Assembly (NCBI RefSeq): GCF_014841615.1
Contig: NZ_JACYUG010000014.1
Span: forward strand, 1 to 64,000
Direction of reading: 5' to 3'
DNA: 64,000 bases
Source: Sphingomonas sp. CFBP 8760
GTDB taxonomy: Bacteria > Pseudomonadota > Alphaproteobacteria > Sphingomonadales > Sphingomonadaceae
Shown here: piece after piece, positions 9,021 to 17,211 of the stretch
How the letters are laid out: every line of letters begins with the position of its first letter
Numbering within the stretch: the first letter of the stretch is position 1
Translations under genes and position numbers: made by a program
Notes under the pieces: generated by a model
Seen by the model: only the letters and a program-made list of their open reading frames with translations
Database searches by the model: none
Told to the model about the DNA's origin: nothing

Positions 9021-9118
9021 CCACCACCCCGGCGGAGGCCGGGGCCCAGTTGGGCGAACGGTGATGATGACCCACGATGGCTATCCCAACTGGACCCCGG
9101 CCTCCGCCGGGGTGGTGG
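9021..9118. repeat. REP-type long inverted repeat (GC-rich)
   Basis: Arms of 33 nt at 9021-9053 and 9086-9118 are complementary at 32 of 33 positions, with a 32-nt loop. The arm is built on CCCCGGCGGAGGCCGGGG followed by a CCAGTTGG box. It sits in the 230-bp gap before the GT-glycosidase gene. The arms look like a dispersed sphingomonad repeat; copy number elsewhere is not visible here. Confidence 0.8.
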
Positions 9119-9169
9119 AGCGGGTCTTGCACAGGTCCCGCCTCGAACGACGGGACGGGTGACGCCGGA

Positions 9170-10270
9170 TCAATTGACGCCCTTGAACACGATCTGGAGG
9201 AACTCCGGCCGGTCCGCGATCAGGTGGCGCAGGAAGTCCGGTGCTTCCTCGATCGGCACGACATGGGTGATGAGCTGCGCGCGGATCGCGTCGCCACGCT
9301 CTGCCAGCAAGGCGACCGTCTCGTTCGCCAGCCGGCGCTTGTTCCATGCCGTCGCCATGCCGCGCGGCACGCGGTTGATCTGCGCGCAGCGGAGGTTGAG
9401 GCCGTTGTGATGGAACTCCTCGCCCAGCCGCAACCGGTCGGCGCCGCCCTGATAGAAGGCGAGGTCGATCACCGTGCCCTGCGGGCGCAGCGCCTGCATC
9501 GCGGCGTGGAGCGAGGCGCTGTCGGCGCGGGTCTGGAAGACGAGATCGGCCCCGCGATCGTCGCCGCCATGATGCCAGCGCGATTTGGCATAGGCCCAGG
9601 CATCCGCCTCGACCATCGGCACCAGCCCGAGGCAGGCGGCGCGGGTACGGCGGAATTCGGAAGGGTCGGCGATCACCACCTCGCTGGCGCCCGCGCGCTG
9701 CGCGAACAGCGCCACGAACAGCCCGACCACCCCTGCGCCGATCACCAGCACCGGCCGGTCCTTCACGCCCGCGCCGAAGAAGGGCGCGGTCGGCCCCAGC
9801 ATCTCGGCATCGGCATGGAGGATGCCGTTGGCGGCGATCGGCCCCATCTGGCCGACATAGATGCCGAGGATCGGGTCGATCGCGGGCGGCAGCTTCGTCA
9901 GCACGTCGTGGAAGGGATCGGCGGTGTGGCCGGTCTTGTGCCCGAAGACGGCGCCGATCGTGTCGCCGGGGGTATAGTCCCACGCCCGCGATTCCACGAC
10001 GCGCGCGGATTCCATGTAACCCAGGAACGGCACCGGATAATGCTGCTGCGGCTCGCCGTGAACGAACACGCCGCGGCCCGCGTCCCAGCGTGCGTGGAGA
10101 TAGGGGTTGGTGTTCTTGACGAAGGTCAGCTCGGTGCCGGCGGAAAAGCCCGTGTAGAGCATGTCGAGCCGGACCTGCCCGTCGCCGGGCGGTCCCTCGT
10201 CATAGCCGTGCAGATACGCCTCGCCGGGCCGTTCGACGCCCAGCGAGCGGATATGGCGCCACTCGCTCAT
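9170..10270 (-). CDS. MDR-family dehydrogenase lacking the catalytic zinc site
   Basis: A 366-residue medium-chain dehydrogenase. The Rossmann motif is VIGAGVVGLFVALFAQRAGA near residues 174-193. The N-terminal domain has YTGFSAGTE where zinc alcohol dehydrogenases have the catalytic Cys, as in the BchC/bi-domain oxidoreductase subgroup, which often works beside a Gfo/Idh/MocA partner. Its ATG (10270) overlaps the stop of the upstream GT-Gfo/Idh/MocA fusion by 4 nt, so the genes are translationally coupled. Likely role: oxidation or reduction of a sugar or sugar-nucleotide intermediate for the glycan made here (inference). Confidence 0.8.
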   Translation of the reverse strand: MSEWRHIRSLGVERPGEAYLHGYDEGPPGDGQVRLDMLYTGFSAGTELTFVKNTNPYLHARWDAGRGVFVHGEPQQHYPVPFLGYMESARVVESRAWDYTPGDTIGAVFGHKTGHTADPFHDVLTKLPPAIDPILGIYVGQMGPIAANGILHADAEMLGPTAPFFGAGVKDRPVLVIGAGVVGLFVALFAQRAGASEVVIADPSEFRRTRAACLGLVPMVEADAWAYAKSRWHHGGDDRGADLVFQTRADSASLHAAMQALRPQGTVIDLAFYQGGADRLRLGEEFHHNGLNLRCAQINRVPRGMATAWNKRRLANETVALLAERGDAIRAQLITHVVPIEEAPDFLRHLIADRPEFLQIVFKGVN

Positions 10271-12339
10271 ATCAGTTCCTCCAGCATGATCGCGGCGCCC
10301 GTGCGCGCGGATTCACCGATCGCCAGCGCGACGCGGTGGGTTTCGACCGCGTCGGCATAGGGGCAGCGGATACGGTTCTCCTTGCCCTGTACCGCGTCGA
10401 TGAAGTCGCGGTCCTCGTGCCAGACGGGATCGCCCTGCGTACCGCGCACCGGCCGGCCGCGCCCGACATCGACCATCAGTTCGCGGTCGGTGATCTCCAC
10501 CGCCAGCCGGTCGCCGAACAGGTGCAGGCCGACGCGGTGGTTCCAGCCGAGCAGGCAGGTCGAGGCGAAATTGGCGATCGCGCCGCTCGCGAACTGCAGG
10601 CTGGCGGTGCTGACGGTCGGTACGTCGAGACCGAGAAATTCGGCGCGGGCCGTATGGCCGGCGAGGCCGAACACGTGGGTCACGTCGCCCGCCAGATACC
10701 GCGCCAGATCGATCAGGTGCGTGGTCTGCTCGACCATCTGCCCGCCCGACTGGTCCTGATGCCACCACCATTGCGGGGGCGGCGTGGAATCGAGCCAGTA
10801 GCCCGACATCAGCCGCGCCGGATTATGCGCCAGCAACCCGCGCACCTCGTCCACCGTATCGAGATAGCGCCAGTGATAGCCGACCGCGGTGACGAGGTTC
10901 GCGGCCGCCACGTCGACCGCGATCGCCTCGGCGGTGGGCAGATCGAGCGCGACGGGCTTCTCGACGAAGAAGGGCAGTCCCCGCGCGATCGCGGCGCGTT
11001 CGGGGGCGCCGTGCGCGAAGGGCGGCACGCAGATGTAGAGCGCATCGACCTCGACCGCATCCAGCATCGCGTCGATATCGGTGAAGGCCTGCGCGCCGAA
11101 CCGCGCGGCCGCCTCGTCGGCGCGGGCGCCGTCGACATCGGCGATGGCGACGATCGCCACGTCCTCGAACCGTTCGAGCACGCCGAAATGGCGATGGGCG
11201 ATGCCGCCCGCGCCGATGAAGCCGATTCTGGTCATGCGTGTCCCGTCCGGGCGCGGTGCGCCACTGGTTTCCTCGGCATAGATCGCGGCAGTGTCGCGGA
11301 TCATGCGGTCGGCGTCGTAATGGGTGCGCTGGTGGTCGCTCGCCGTCGCGGCGACGGTACGCAGCCGGTCATGGTCGGACAGCGCGTCGATCACCGTCGC
11401 GGCGAATGCGGCCGCATCGCCGGCGGGGGCGAGCCAGCCGGAGCGGCCATGGTCCAGCATCCCGGCATTGCCCGGCGCGTCGCTGGCGACGACGGGCAGG
11501 CCGGCCGCCATCGCCTCCAGCGCGACCAGCGACAGCCCCTCGAACCGCGAGGGCAGCACCAGCAGGTCGGCCGCAGCCATCAGATCGGGCAGGTCGCCCC
11601 GCTGGCCCAGCATCCGCACCGATCCGGCGAGGCCGCGTGCCGCGATCTCGCGCGCGATCGTCCATTTCAGGGGCCCCTCGCCCGCCAGCAGCAGCGTGAC
11701 GCGCGGATGCGCGGCGCGGATCGCGGGCATCGCGTCGAGGATCAGGCGGTGATCCTTCTGCTCGGCGAAGCGCGCCGCCATCAGCAATACCGGGCCGTCG
11801 TCCAGTCCCCAATATCGCCGCAGGGTCGCGCGCGGTTTCGTCGGGGCGGCCGGCGGGGCGACGCCGTTGGGGATCGTCGCCAGCCGGTTGCCGAGTTCGG
11901 CACGGGCGTGGCTGTCGGCGACCGCATCGGACACCGCGATCAGCCGGTCGACATGGCTCAGGCCGGCCCGATGCACGGCGCACTGGTCCGCATCGGTCAG
12001 CAGATAGGGGAGATGCTCGGTACGGACCACGCGGGCGCCGGCATCATGCGCGGCCTGCGCGCTGGCATGGCCTTCCCAGCCGATACCGGCATGGACGTGG
12101 ACGATATCCGGCCGCGTGCGGGCGAACCAGCGCGACAGGTCCGCGATGTCGCCGGGGTCGATCGCCTTCACCGTCAGGCCGCGCGCACGGGCGCGGGGCA
12201 GCAGGCCCGACGCGGGGGTCGCGGCGATCACGATGTCATGGTCGCCGCGCAGCCCCTCCGCCAGCGTCAGCATATGCTCGCCCACGCCGGACGGCGCCGG
12301 GCTTTCGGTGACGAGAAACAGCCTTGATCGGATGGTCAT
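10267..12339 (-). CDS. bifunctional GT4 glycosyltransferase - Gfo/Idh/MocA oxidoreductase fusion
   Basis: A 690-residue fusion. Residues 1-360 are a GT4 glycosyltransferase (PSGVGEHMLTLAEGL acceptor loop; ARFAEQKDH; PSRFEGLSLVALEAMAAGLPV donor site). Residues 369-690 are a Gfo/Idh/MocA NAD(P)-dependent oxidoreductase (GFIGAGGIAHRHF Rossmann loop; VEKPVALD with the catalytic Lys; a GYHWRY segment). The junction is GTRMTRIGF, with an in-frame ATG at 11235 where the second domain could also start alone. It overlaps both neighbours by ATGA. Substrates are unknown; oxidation of a UDP-sugar in step with its transfer is a plausible inference. Confidence 0.88.
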   Translation of the reverse strand: MTIRSRLFLVTESPAPSGVGEHMLTLAEGLRGDHDIVIAATPASGLLPRARARGLTVKAIDPGDIADLSRWFARTRPDIVHVHAGIGWEGHASAQAAHDAGARVVRTEHLPYLLTDADQCAVHRAGLSHVDRLIAVSDAVADSHARAELGNRLATIPNGVAPPAAPTKPRATLRRYWGLDDGPVLLMAARFAEQKDHRLILDAMPAIRAAHPRVTLLLAGEGPLKWTIAREIAARGLAGSVRMLGQRGDLPDLMAAADLLVLPSRFEGLSLVALEAMAAGLPVVASDAPGNAGMLDHGRSGWLAPAGDAAAFAATVIDALSDHDRLRTVAATASDHQRTHYDADRMIRDTAAIYAEETSGAPRPDGTRMTRIGFIGAGGIAHRHFGVLERFEDVAIVAIADVDGARADEAAARFGAQAFTDIDAMLDAVEVDALYICVPPFAHGAPERAAIARGLPFFVEKPVALDLPTAEAIAVDVAAANLVTAVGYHWRYLDTVDEVRGLLAHNPARLMSGYWLDSTPPPQWWWHQDQSGGQMVEQTTHLIDLARYLAGDVTHVFGLAGHTARAEFLGLDVPTVSTASLQFASGAIANFASTCLLGWNHRVGLHLFGDRLAVEITDRELMVDVGRGRPVRGTQGDPVWHEDRDFIDAVQGKENRIRCPYADAVETHRVALAIGESARTGAAIMLEELI

Positions 12340-14657
12340 GCGGCGACGGATGCCGGTTCGATGCGGGAGGCGAGGCGCCGATAGGTCGCCAGCGCCTGCC
12401 CGACCACCTGGTCCATGTTGTAATAGCGGTACGTCGCCAGCCGGCCGACGAAACTGACATCGGGCAGCGCATCGGCGAGCGCGGCATAGCGCCGGTACAG
12501 CGCCTGGTTTTCCGGGCGCGGAACCGGGTAATAGGGATCGCCCTCGCCCCGCGGAATCTCGTAGCTGATGCTGGTGCGCGGGGATTGCTGGCCGGTCAGG
12601 TGCTTATACTCCGTGATCCGCGTGAACGGCGTATCGGGGGACGGATAGTTGACGACCGCGACCGGCTGATACCGGGCCACGTCATGCGTCTCATGCCGGA
12701 ATTCGAGGCTGCGATAGGGCAGCGGGCCGAAGCGATGGCCGAAATATTCGTCGACCGGGCCGGTGAACACGGTGTGGTCCGCACGCACGTCGCAATCGGC
12801 AACATCTACCCCGGTCTGCACGGTGATGTTCGGGTGATCGAGCATCGCCTCGAACATTGCGGTATAGCCGTGCAGCGGCATCGCCTGATGCCGGTCGGTG
12901 AAATAGCGGTCGTCGGTATCGGTGCGGGTCGGGACCCGCGCGGTCACCGCCTTGTCCAGTTTGGACGGATCGAGGCCCCATTGCTTGCGCGTGTAGCCGC
13001 GGAAGAACGTCTCGTAGAGTTCCTGTCCCACCGCCGCGACGACGACATCCTCCGAGGTGCGAATTTCGCGCGGTTCGGCGCGTGCGGCGAGGAACGCGGC
13101 CGCCGCGGCCTCGTCGTGCAGGTCGAGGCCGTAGAGCGTGTTGAGCGTGGTGCGGTTGATCGGGATCGGCACCAGCTTGGTCCCCACGCTGGCCAGCACG
13201 CGATGCTCGTAGGGCCGCCATTTGGTGAAGCGCGAGAGGTAGGCGAACACCTCGTCGCTGTTGGTGTGGAAGATGTGGGGGCCGTAGCGATGGACCATGA
13301 TGCCCGCCGCGTCATGATGGTCGAACGCGTTGCCGGCGATGTGCGGGCGCTTGTCGATCACCAGCACGCGCTTGCCCGATCCCGCCGCCAGCCGCTCGGC
13401 CAGCACCGATCCGGCGAAGCCCGCGCCGACCACCAGCGCGTCGTAATGCGGGCGGCGCCCGGCGGGGTGGATCGCGGGGGCGGCGGGGGATGCGGGAGGC
13501 GCGTGACGCGGCACCATCCTCGCCTTTATGCCCGCGAAGGTGCGATCCCATGAGGTCGCCGCCAGCAGCGCATCCGCCTCGTCCCGCCACGCGCCGTCCA
13601 CCGGCAACGCCAGCGCCGCCTCGCAGGTCACGACGAACGCCGGGGCATCGGCCGCGATGGTCACGCCGGTCAGGTCGCCATAATGGCGGATCACGTCGAC
13701 GATCGGGGTCGATACCACCGGCTTGCCCGCTGCGAGATATTCGGGGGTCTTGGTCGGGCTGATGAAGCGGGTGGCGGCGTTGATCGCGAACGGCATCAGC
13801 GCGACCGACCAGCCGGTCAGGTAGGCGGGCAACTCGTCATAATGCCGGTTGCCCAGCCAGTGAAGATTGGGCCGCCGCGGCAGCGTGGCGGGATCGATCT
13901 TCACCACCGGGCCGACCATCACGACCTGCCAGTCGGGCCGCGCCGCGGCGAGGGCATCGACCAGCGCCAGATCGATCCGCTCGTCGATCACGCCGTAGAA
14001 GCCCAGTTTCGGACCCATGATCGCGTGCTGGTCCGCCGCCTCCGCCACGTCCCCCCGCGCTGCGGCGAAATGCGCGACGTCGACCGCTGAGGGGAAGGGC
14101 GTGATCGCGTCGTGGCGGTCGCGCTTCGCCTCGTACAGGCTGTACCCGCCGGTGAACATCACATCGGCGCGCGCGATCAGCGTCGCCTCGCGCTCGACCA
14201 GCAGCGGATCGGCGAAGGCGAACGCGGCCAGCTCGTCCATACAGTCATAGACGACCAGCGACGATCGCAGATGCCCCGCGAACCCCAGCATCATCGGCGT
14301 GTAGAACCACAGCACCGGGTCCGCCGGCATGGCCGTCGCGACCAGCATGTCGAGCAGACCGCGCAGCCCTTCCTCCACCTGTTCGCGGTTCCACCAGTGC
14401 GGCACGCGCGGGCGCAGCGCGATGACGCCGTCGGCGGGAAAGGGATGATGTTCGAGATAGGGCAGCGGATGATCGCAGCCGATCGGTTCTTCCCAGAAGA
14501 ACACGCGGCGTTCGGCCGCGAACCGCTTCATCAGGTGCTGCGGCCGCTGGGTCACGAAATCCCAGCGCAGATGAGAGAAACAGATCAGCGGGGCGGAAAC
14601 GGGATGGGCCGGCGCTTCATCGACGGACCGGGACGGACCATGCACATCGTTCTCCAT
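12336..14657 (-). CDS. bifunctional glycosyltransferase - UDP-galactopyranose mutase fusion
   Basis: A 773-residue fusion. Residues about 23-385 are a GT-B glycosyltransferase (CFSHLRWDFVTQRPQHLM start; SPTKTPEYLAAGKPVV donor motif). Residues about 405-765 are a full UDP-galactopyranose mutase: VVGAGFAGSVLAERL FAD loop (411-416), RYGPHIFHTN, RPYEHRVLA, GYTRKQWGLDP and a C-terminal YYNMDQVVGQAL. UGM converts UDP-Galp to UDP-Galf. Joining it to a transferase suggests the product is a galactofuranosyl residue handed on by the same polypeptide (inference). It is the first of three genes linked by 4-nt overlaps. Confidence 0.9.
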   Translation of the reverse strand: MENDVHGPSRSVDEAPAHPVSAPLICFSHLRWDFVTQRPQHLMKRFAAERRVFFWEEPIGCDHPLPYLEHHPFPADGVIALRPRVPHWWNREQVEEGLRGLLDMLVATAMPADPVLWFYTPMMLGFAGHLRSSLVVYDCMDELAAFAFADPLLVEREATLIARADVMFTGGYSLYEAKRDRHDAITPFPSAVDVAHFAAARGDVAEAADQHAIMGPKLGFYGVIDERIDLALVDALAAARPDWQVVMVGPVVKIDPATLPRRPNLHWLGNRHYDELPAYLTGWSVALMPFAINAATRFISPTKTPEYLAAGKPVVSTPIVDVIRHYGDLTGVTIAADAPAFVVTCEAALALPVDGAWRDEADALLAATSWDRTFAGIKARMVPRHAPPASPAAPAIHPAGRRPHYDALVVGAGFAGSVLAERLAAGSGKRVLVIDKRPHIAGNAFDHHDAAGIMVHRYGPHIFHTNSDEVFAYLSRFTKWRPYEHRVLASVGTKLVPIPINRTTLNTLYGLDLHDEAAAAAFLAARAEPREIRTSEDVVVAAVGQELYETFFRGYTRKQWGLDPSKLDKAVTARVPTRTDTDDRYFTDRHQAMPLHGYTAMFEAMLDHPNITVQTGVDVADCDVRADHTVFTGPVDEYFGHRFGPLPYRSLEFRHETHDVARYQPVAVVNYPSPDTPFTRITEYKHLTGQQSPRTSISYEIPRGEGDPYYPVPRPENQALYRRYAALADALPDVSFVGRLATYRYYNMDQVVGQALATYRRLASRIEPASVAA

Positions 14658-14693
14658 CTGATCCGACGGGTGTGGGCCGCGGCATCGATGAAC

Positions 14694-15860
14694 TCAACTA
14701 ACGCAGATCAAATCACAGGATTTTTTCTGTGCGGCCTGCGCCAGCAATGGTCGCAGCCGCGCGATGGTGTGCGGCCACGTCCACCGCGCCAGCGACGTTT
14801 CCCGCGGGAAACATCGGCCGGTTTCCGCGCGCATCGCCATGATCGCGGCGGCCAGATCGGCGGGATCGAAGAACCGTCCCGTCTCCGGCAGGATGAACTG
14901 CCGCCCGCAGACCAGCTCCGCATTGCAGAGCACCGGCAGGCCGGCGAGCATATATTCGGTCAGGATCGCGGGGGCGCCGTCGTCGCGCCCGCACACCATG
15001 CCGAACCGCGCGCGGTTCATCAGCCGGTTGACCGCGTCGAACCCCACCCCCGGCGGGCCGATGCAGTCGACCGACAGGCCGGCATCGGCGATCCGGGCGC
15101 GCAGCCGATCCGCCTCCTCGCCGTACCCGAACACGAACAGTCCGCGCACGTCGCGCGGCAGCGTCTCCAGCGCATCCAGCAGCAGGTCGTGCTGCTTGTA
15201 CCCCTGCGCCGCGGCGACGTAGATCAGGTCATAGTCCCTGGGGCCGTCCAGCGGCCGGAATTGGTCGATCGCGGCGAATTCGGGGCCGACCGGCATGATC
15301 GCGGTCGCCATGCCAGGATGGCGCGCCTCGACCTCGTCGGACTGCCACGGCGCGCCGGTCAGCACCAGATCGAAGCGGGCGCTGACCTCCGGGGGGACGC
15401 GCAGCGCCGGCGCGTCGATCGAGTTGTACAGGATGATGCTGTTGGCGCACGCCGCCAGCAGCGTCGGTGCGACCCCCAGTCCGTAGACGACCAGGATATG
15501 CGGCGCGCCGTGCGTCGCCACGAATTCCAGCATCGCGCGGTTGTCGAACGGGGGGACCGGATCGGCGATTGGAAACCCGCGATAGCCGAGCCGGGGGCCG
15601 GCGGGGGCATGGGACGATCGCCCCTGCCCCGCCCGGTGGTGCCAGATCTCCGCCCGCTCGACGATGTCGGCCGCGATGCAGGCGAGCGGCAGGCGTTCCA
15701 GATAGCCGCCCGTGACCGCGAAGGGCGCGTCGGTCACCGCCTGCCACGGCGCGGGGGGATCGGCGATGCCGTCATCGGGATGCCAGTCGACCCGGTCGCT
15801 GATGACGACGATCGAGGGCATCGGGGTCAGCGGTGCCGGGGCGGTGCTGGCCGCCATCAT
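14694..15860 (-). CDS. GT-B glycosyltransferase
   Basis: A 388-residue protein with GT-B features: VVYGLGVAPTLLA, a central YVAAAQGYKQHDLLLDAL block and a donor-side GRDDGAPAILTEYMLAGLPVLCNAE motif. The N-terminal half is less conserved than in ordinary GT4 enzymes. It heads the minus-strand glycan run, 36 nt upstream of the GT-UGM fusion. The ATG at 15860 is used; a second Met at 15821 is possible. Sugar and acceptor are not predictable. Confidence 0.75.
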   Translation of the reverse strand: MMAASTAPAPLTPMPSIVVISDRVDWHPDDGIADPPAPWQAVTDAPFAVTGGYLERLPLACIAADIVERAEIWHHRAGQGRSSHAPAGPRLGYRGFPIADPVPPFDNRAMLEFVATHGAPHILVVYGLGVAPTLLAACANSIILYNSIDAPALRVPPEVSARFDLVLTGAPWQSDEVEARHPGMATAIMPVGPEFAAIDQFRPLDGPRDYDLIYVAAAQGYKQHDLLLDALETLPRDVRGLFVFGYGEEADRLRARIADAGLSVDCIGPPGVGFDAVNRLMNRARFGMVCGRDDGAPAILTEYMLAGLPVLCNAELVCGRQFILPETGRFFDPADLAAAIMAMRAETGRCFPRETSLARWTWPHTIARLRPLLAQAAQKKSCDLICVS

Positions 15861-15991
15861 GCCATCGGTCGCGCTTTAATATATGTCATGGGCGGAGAAC
15901 GCGTATCGCCATGCTCCGTTCAGCGGGCATGACTTGATCTGATGACGGTAATGTCCCATATTATCGACCTGTACTGGACGAAAGAGTGGAC

Positions 15992-16423
15992 ATGGCCGTC
16001 GAAGCTAAGGGTATCGGCCGGAAACGCGCAGCGGCAACGATGTCGCCGGCCATCGCACTGGCGGGTCAGGGGTTCGTGACGCATTTCCTCGATCAGGGCG
16101 GCATCGTCGACATGGAGCGGGTCGCGGACATATTCCGCATGACCAAGGGCCAGCTCGCCGAGACGGTCGGGCTGGGCGCCGCCACGATCGGCAAGGCGGA
16201 ACGGCGGACGGCGCCGCGCGCGCAGTCCCGCGTCCGCGAGATGCTGGAGATCGTCGCGCGCATCCGCGACTGGGCGGGCGGCGAGACGCAGGCGATGGCC
16301 TGGTATCGATCGCAACCCATCCCCGCGCTCGACGGGCGGACGCCCGAGGCGCTGGTGAAGGCCGGTGAGGCCGGCGCGGTCCGCGACTATCTCGACCATC
16401 TGGCGCTGGGTGGTTTCGCCTGA
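15992..16423 (+). CDS. Xre/MbcA/ParS-family antitoxin
   Basis: A protein of about 143 residues. An N-terminal HTH-like part (MTKGQLAETVGLGAATIGKAE) is followed by the DUF2384 toxin-binding domain (WAGGETQAMAWYRSQPIPALDGRTPEALVKAGEAGAV). These antitoxins neutralise RES-domain NAD-consuming toxins and repress their own operon. An alternative GTG lies 6 nt upstream (15986). The toxin gene follows, but 234 nt of repeat-containing DNA separates them, unlike the usual overlap or short gap. Confidence 0.85.
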   Translation: MAVEAKGIGRKRAAATMSPAIALAGQGFVTHFLDQGGIVDMERVADIFRMTKGQLAETVGLGAATIGKAERRTAPRAQSRVREMLEIVARIRDWAGGETQAMAWYRSQPIPALDGRTPEALVKAGEAGAVRDYLDHLALGGFA

Positions 16424-16474
16424 GCGATATCCGGGCGTCGCAGGAATGTTCGCGCAGTGTCGCAAAGAAGATTT

Positions 16475-16624
16475 GGTTCACGCGGAGGCGCGGAGGACGC
16501 GGAGAGTGGCGGACAACATGGCCTTGCCCTTCCCACGATCCGGCTATCCAACCCGGCCGATGATGAATTCTGTGATCGGCCCCGCGCGCGATACCTCTGC
16601 GTCCTCCGCGCTTCCGCGCGAACC
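16475..16624. repeat. REP-type long inverted repeat between antitoxin and toxin
   Basis: Arms at 16475-16506 and 16595-16624 match with about three mismatches in 30 nt (core CGCGGAGGCGCGGAGGACGC and its complement). Pairing extends outward with gaps to about 16460 and 16643. It lies wholly within the gap between the antitoxin stop and the toxin start and has no coding role visible. Confidence 0.75.
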
Positions 16625-16657
16625 AGACTTTTTTCTCTTCGCGTCTTCGTGCGAACG

Positions 16658-17200
16658 GTGAGGTTCGCCAGTCGCTGCTACCGGGGCCACGATCCGATGT
16701 GGTCCTTCTCCCCCCTGTCGGGCACGGGCGCGGCGAAGACCGGGGGGCGCTTCAATCGCCGGGGCGAGCCGACGCTGTATCTGTCGCTGTCGATCATGAC
16801 CGCCGTCAACGAATGCACCCAGGGGTTCGGCCGGCGCCTGCACCCGCTGACGATGTGCGAATATGATATCGACTGCACCCCCGTCGCCGACCTGCGGACC
16901 GAGACGGACCGGGCGGCGCTGGGCGTGGCGCTGGCCGATCTCGCCTGTGGCTGGCTGACCTGTCTGCGCGCCGGGCGCGACGCGCCCTCCTGGGCAGTGG
17001 TCGATGCGATGAAGGCGGGCGGCCATGCCGGGATGCTCGTGCCCAGTTTCGCCCCCGGCGCGGGGGCGAGCGACGACAATCTGATCCTGTGGCGCTGGGG
17101 CCCGGACCTGCCGACCCGCGCGACGGTGTTCGATCCGGGCGGCCGCCTGCCCCGCGATCAGCGATCGTGGACCGAAGGGACCGCCGTCACCGGATCGTGA
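16658..17200 (+). CDS. RES-domain toxin of an Xre-RES system
   Basis: About 180 residues from the GTG at 16658. The family N-terminus is plain: RCYRGHDPMWSFSPLSGTGA, GGRFNRRGEPTLYLS, TAVNE. RES toxins degrade NAD+ or ADP-ribosylate a target; the conserved Arg, Glu and Ser that name the fold are in these blocks and in the later region. The frame is open back to the antitoxin stop and includes a GTG at 16457, but homology begins at 16658. The C-terminal TVFDPGGRLPRDQRSW is typical. The intervening repeat may weaken coupling with the antitoxin. Confidence 0.87.
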   Translation: MRFASRCYRGHDPMWSFSPLSGTGAAKTGGRFNRRGEPTLYLSLSIMTAVNECTQGFGRRLHPLTMCEYDIDCTPVADLRTETDRAALGVALADLACGWLTCLRAGRDAPSWAVVDAMKAGGHAGMLVPSFAPGAGASDDNLILWRWGPDLPTRATVFDPGGRLPRDQRSWTEGTAVTGS

Positions 17201-17211
17201 CCCGGCCCGCG

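Noticed and set aside
10336..12327. A 663-codon plus-strand frame opposite the GT-Gfo/Idh/MocA fusion
   Set aside because: Composition is typical of antisense shadows in GC-rich DNA; the minus-strand frame encodes two recognisable domains.
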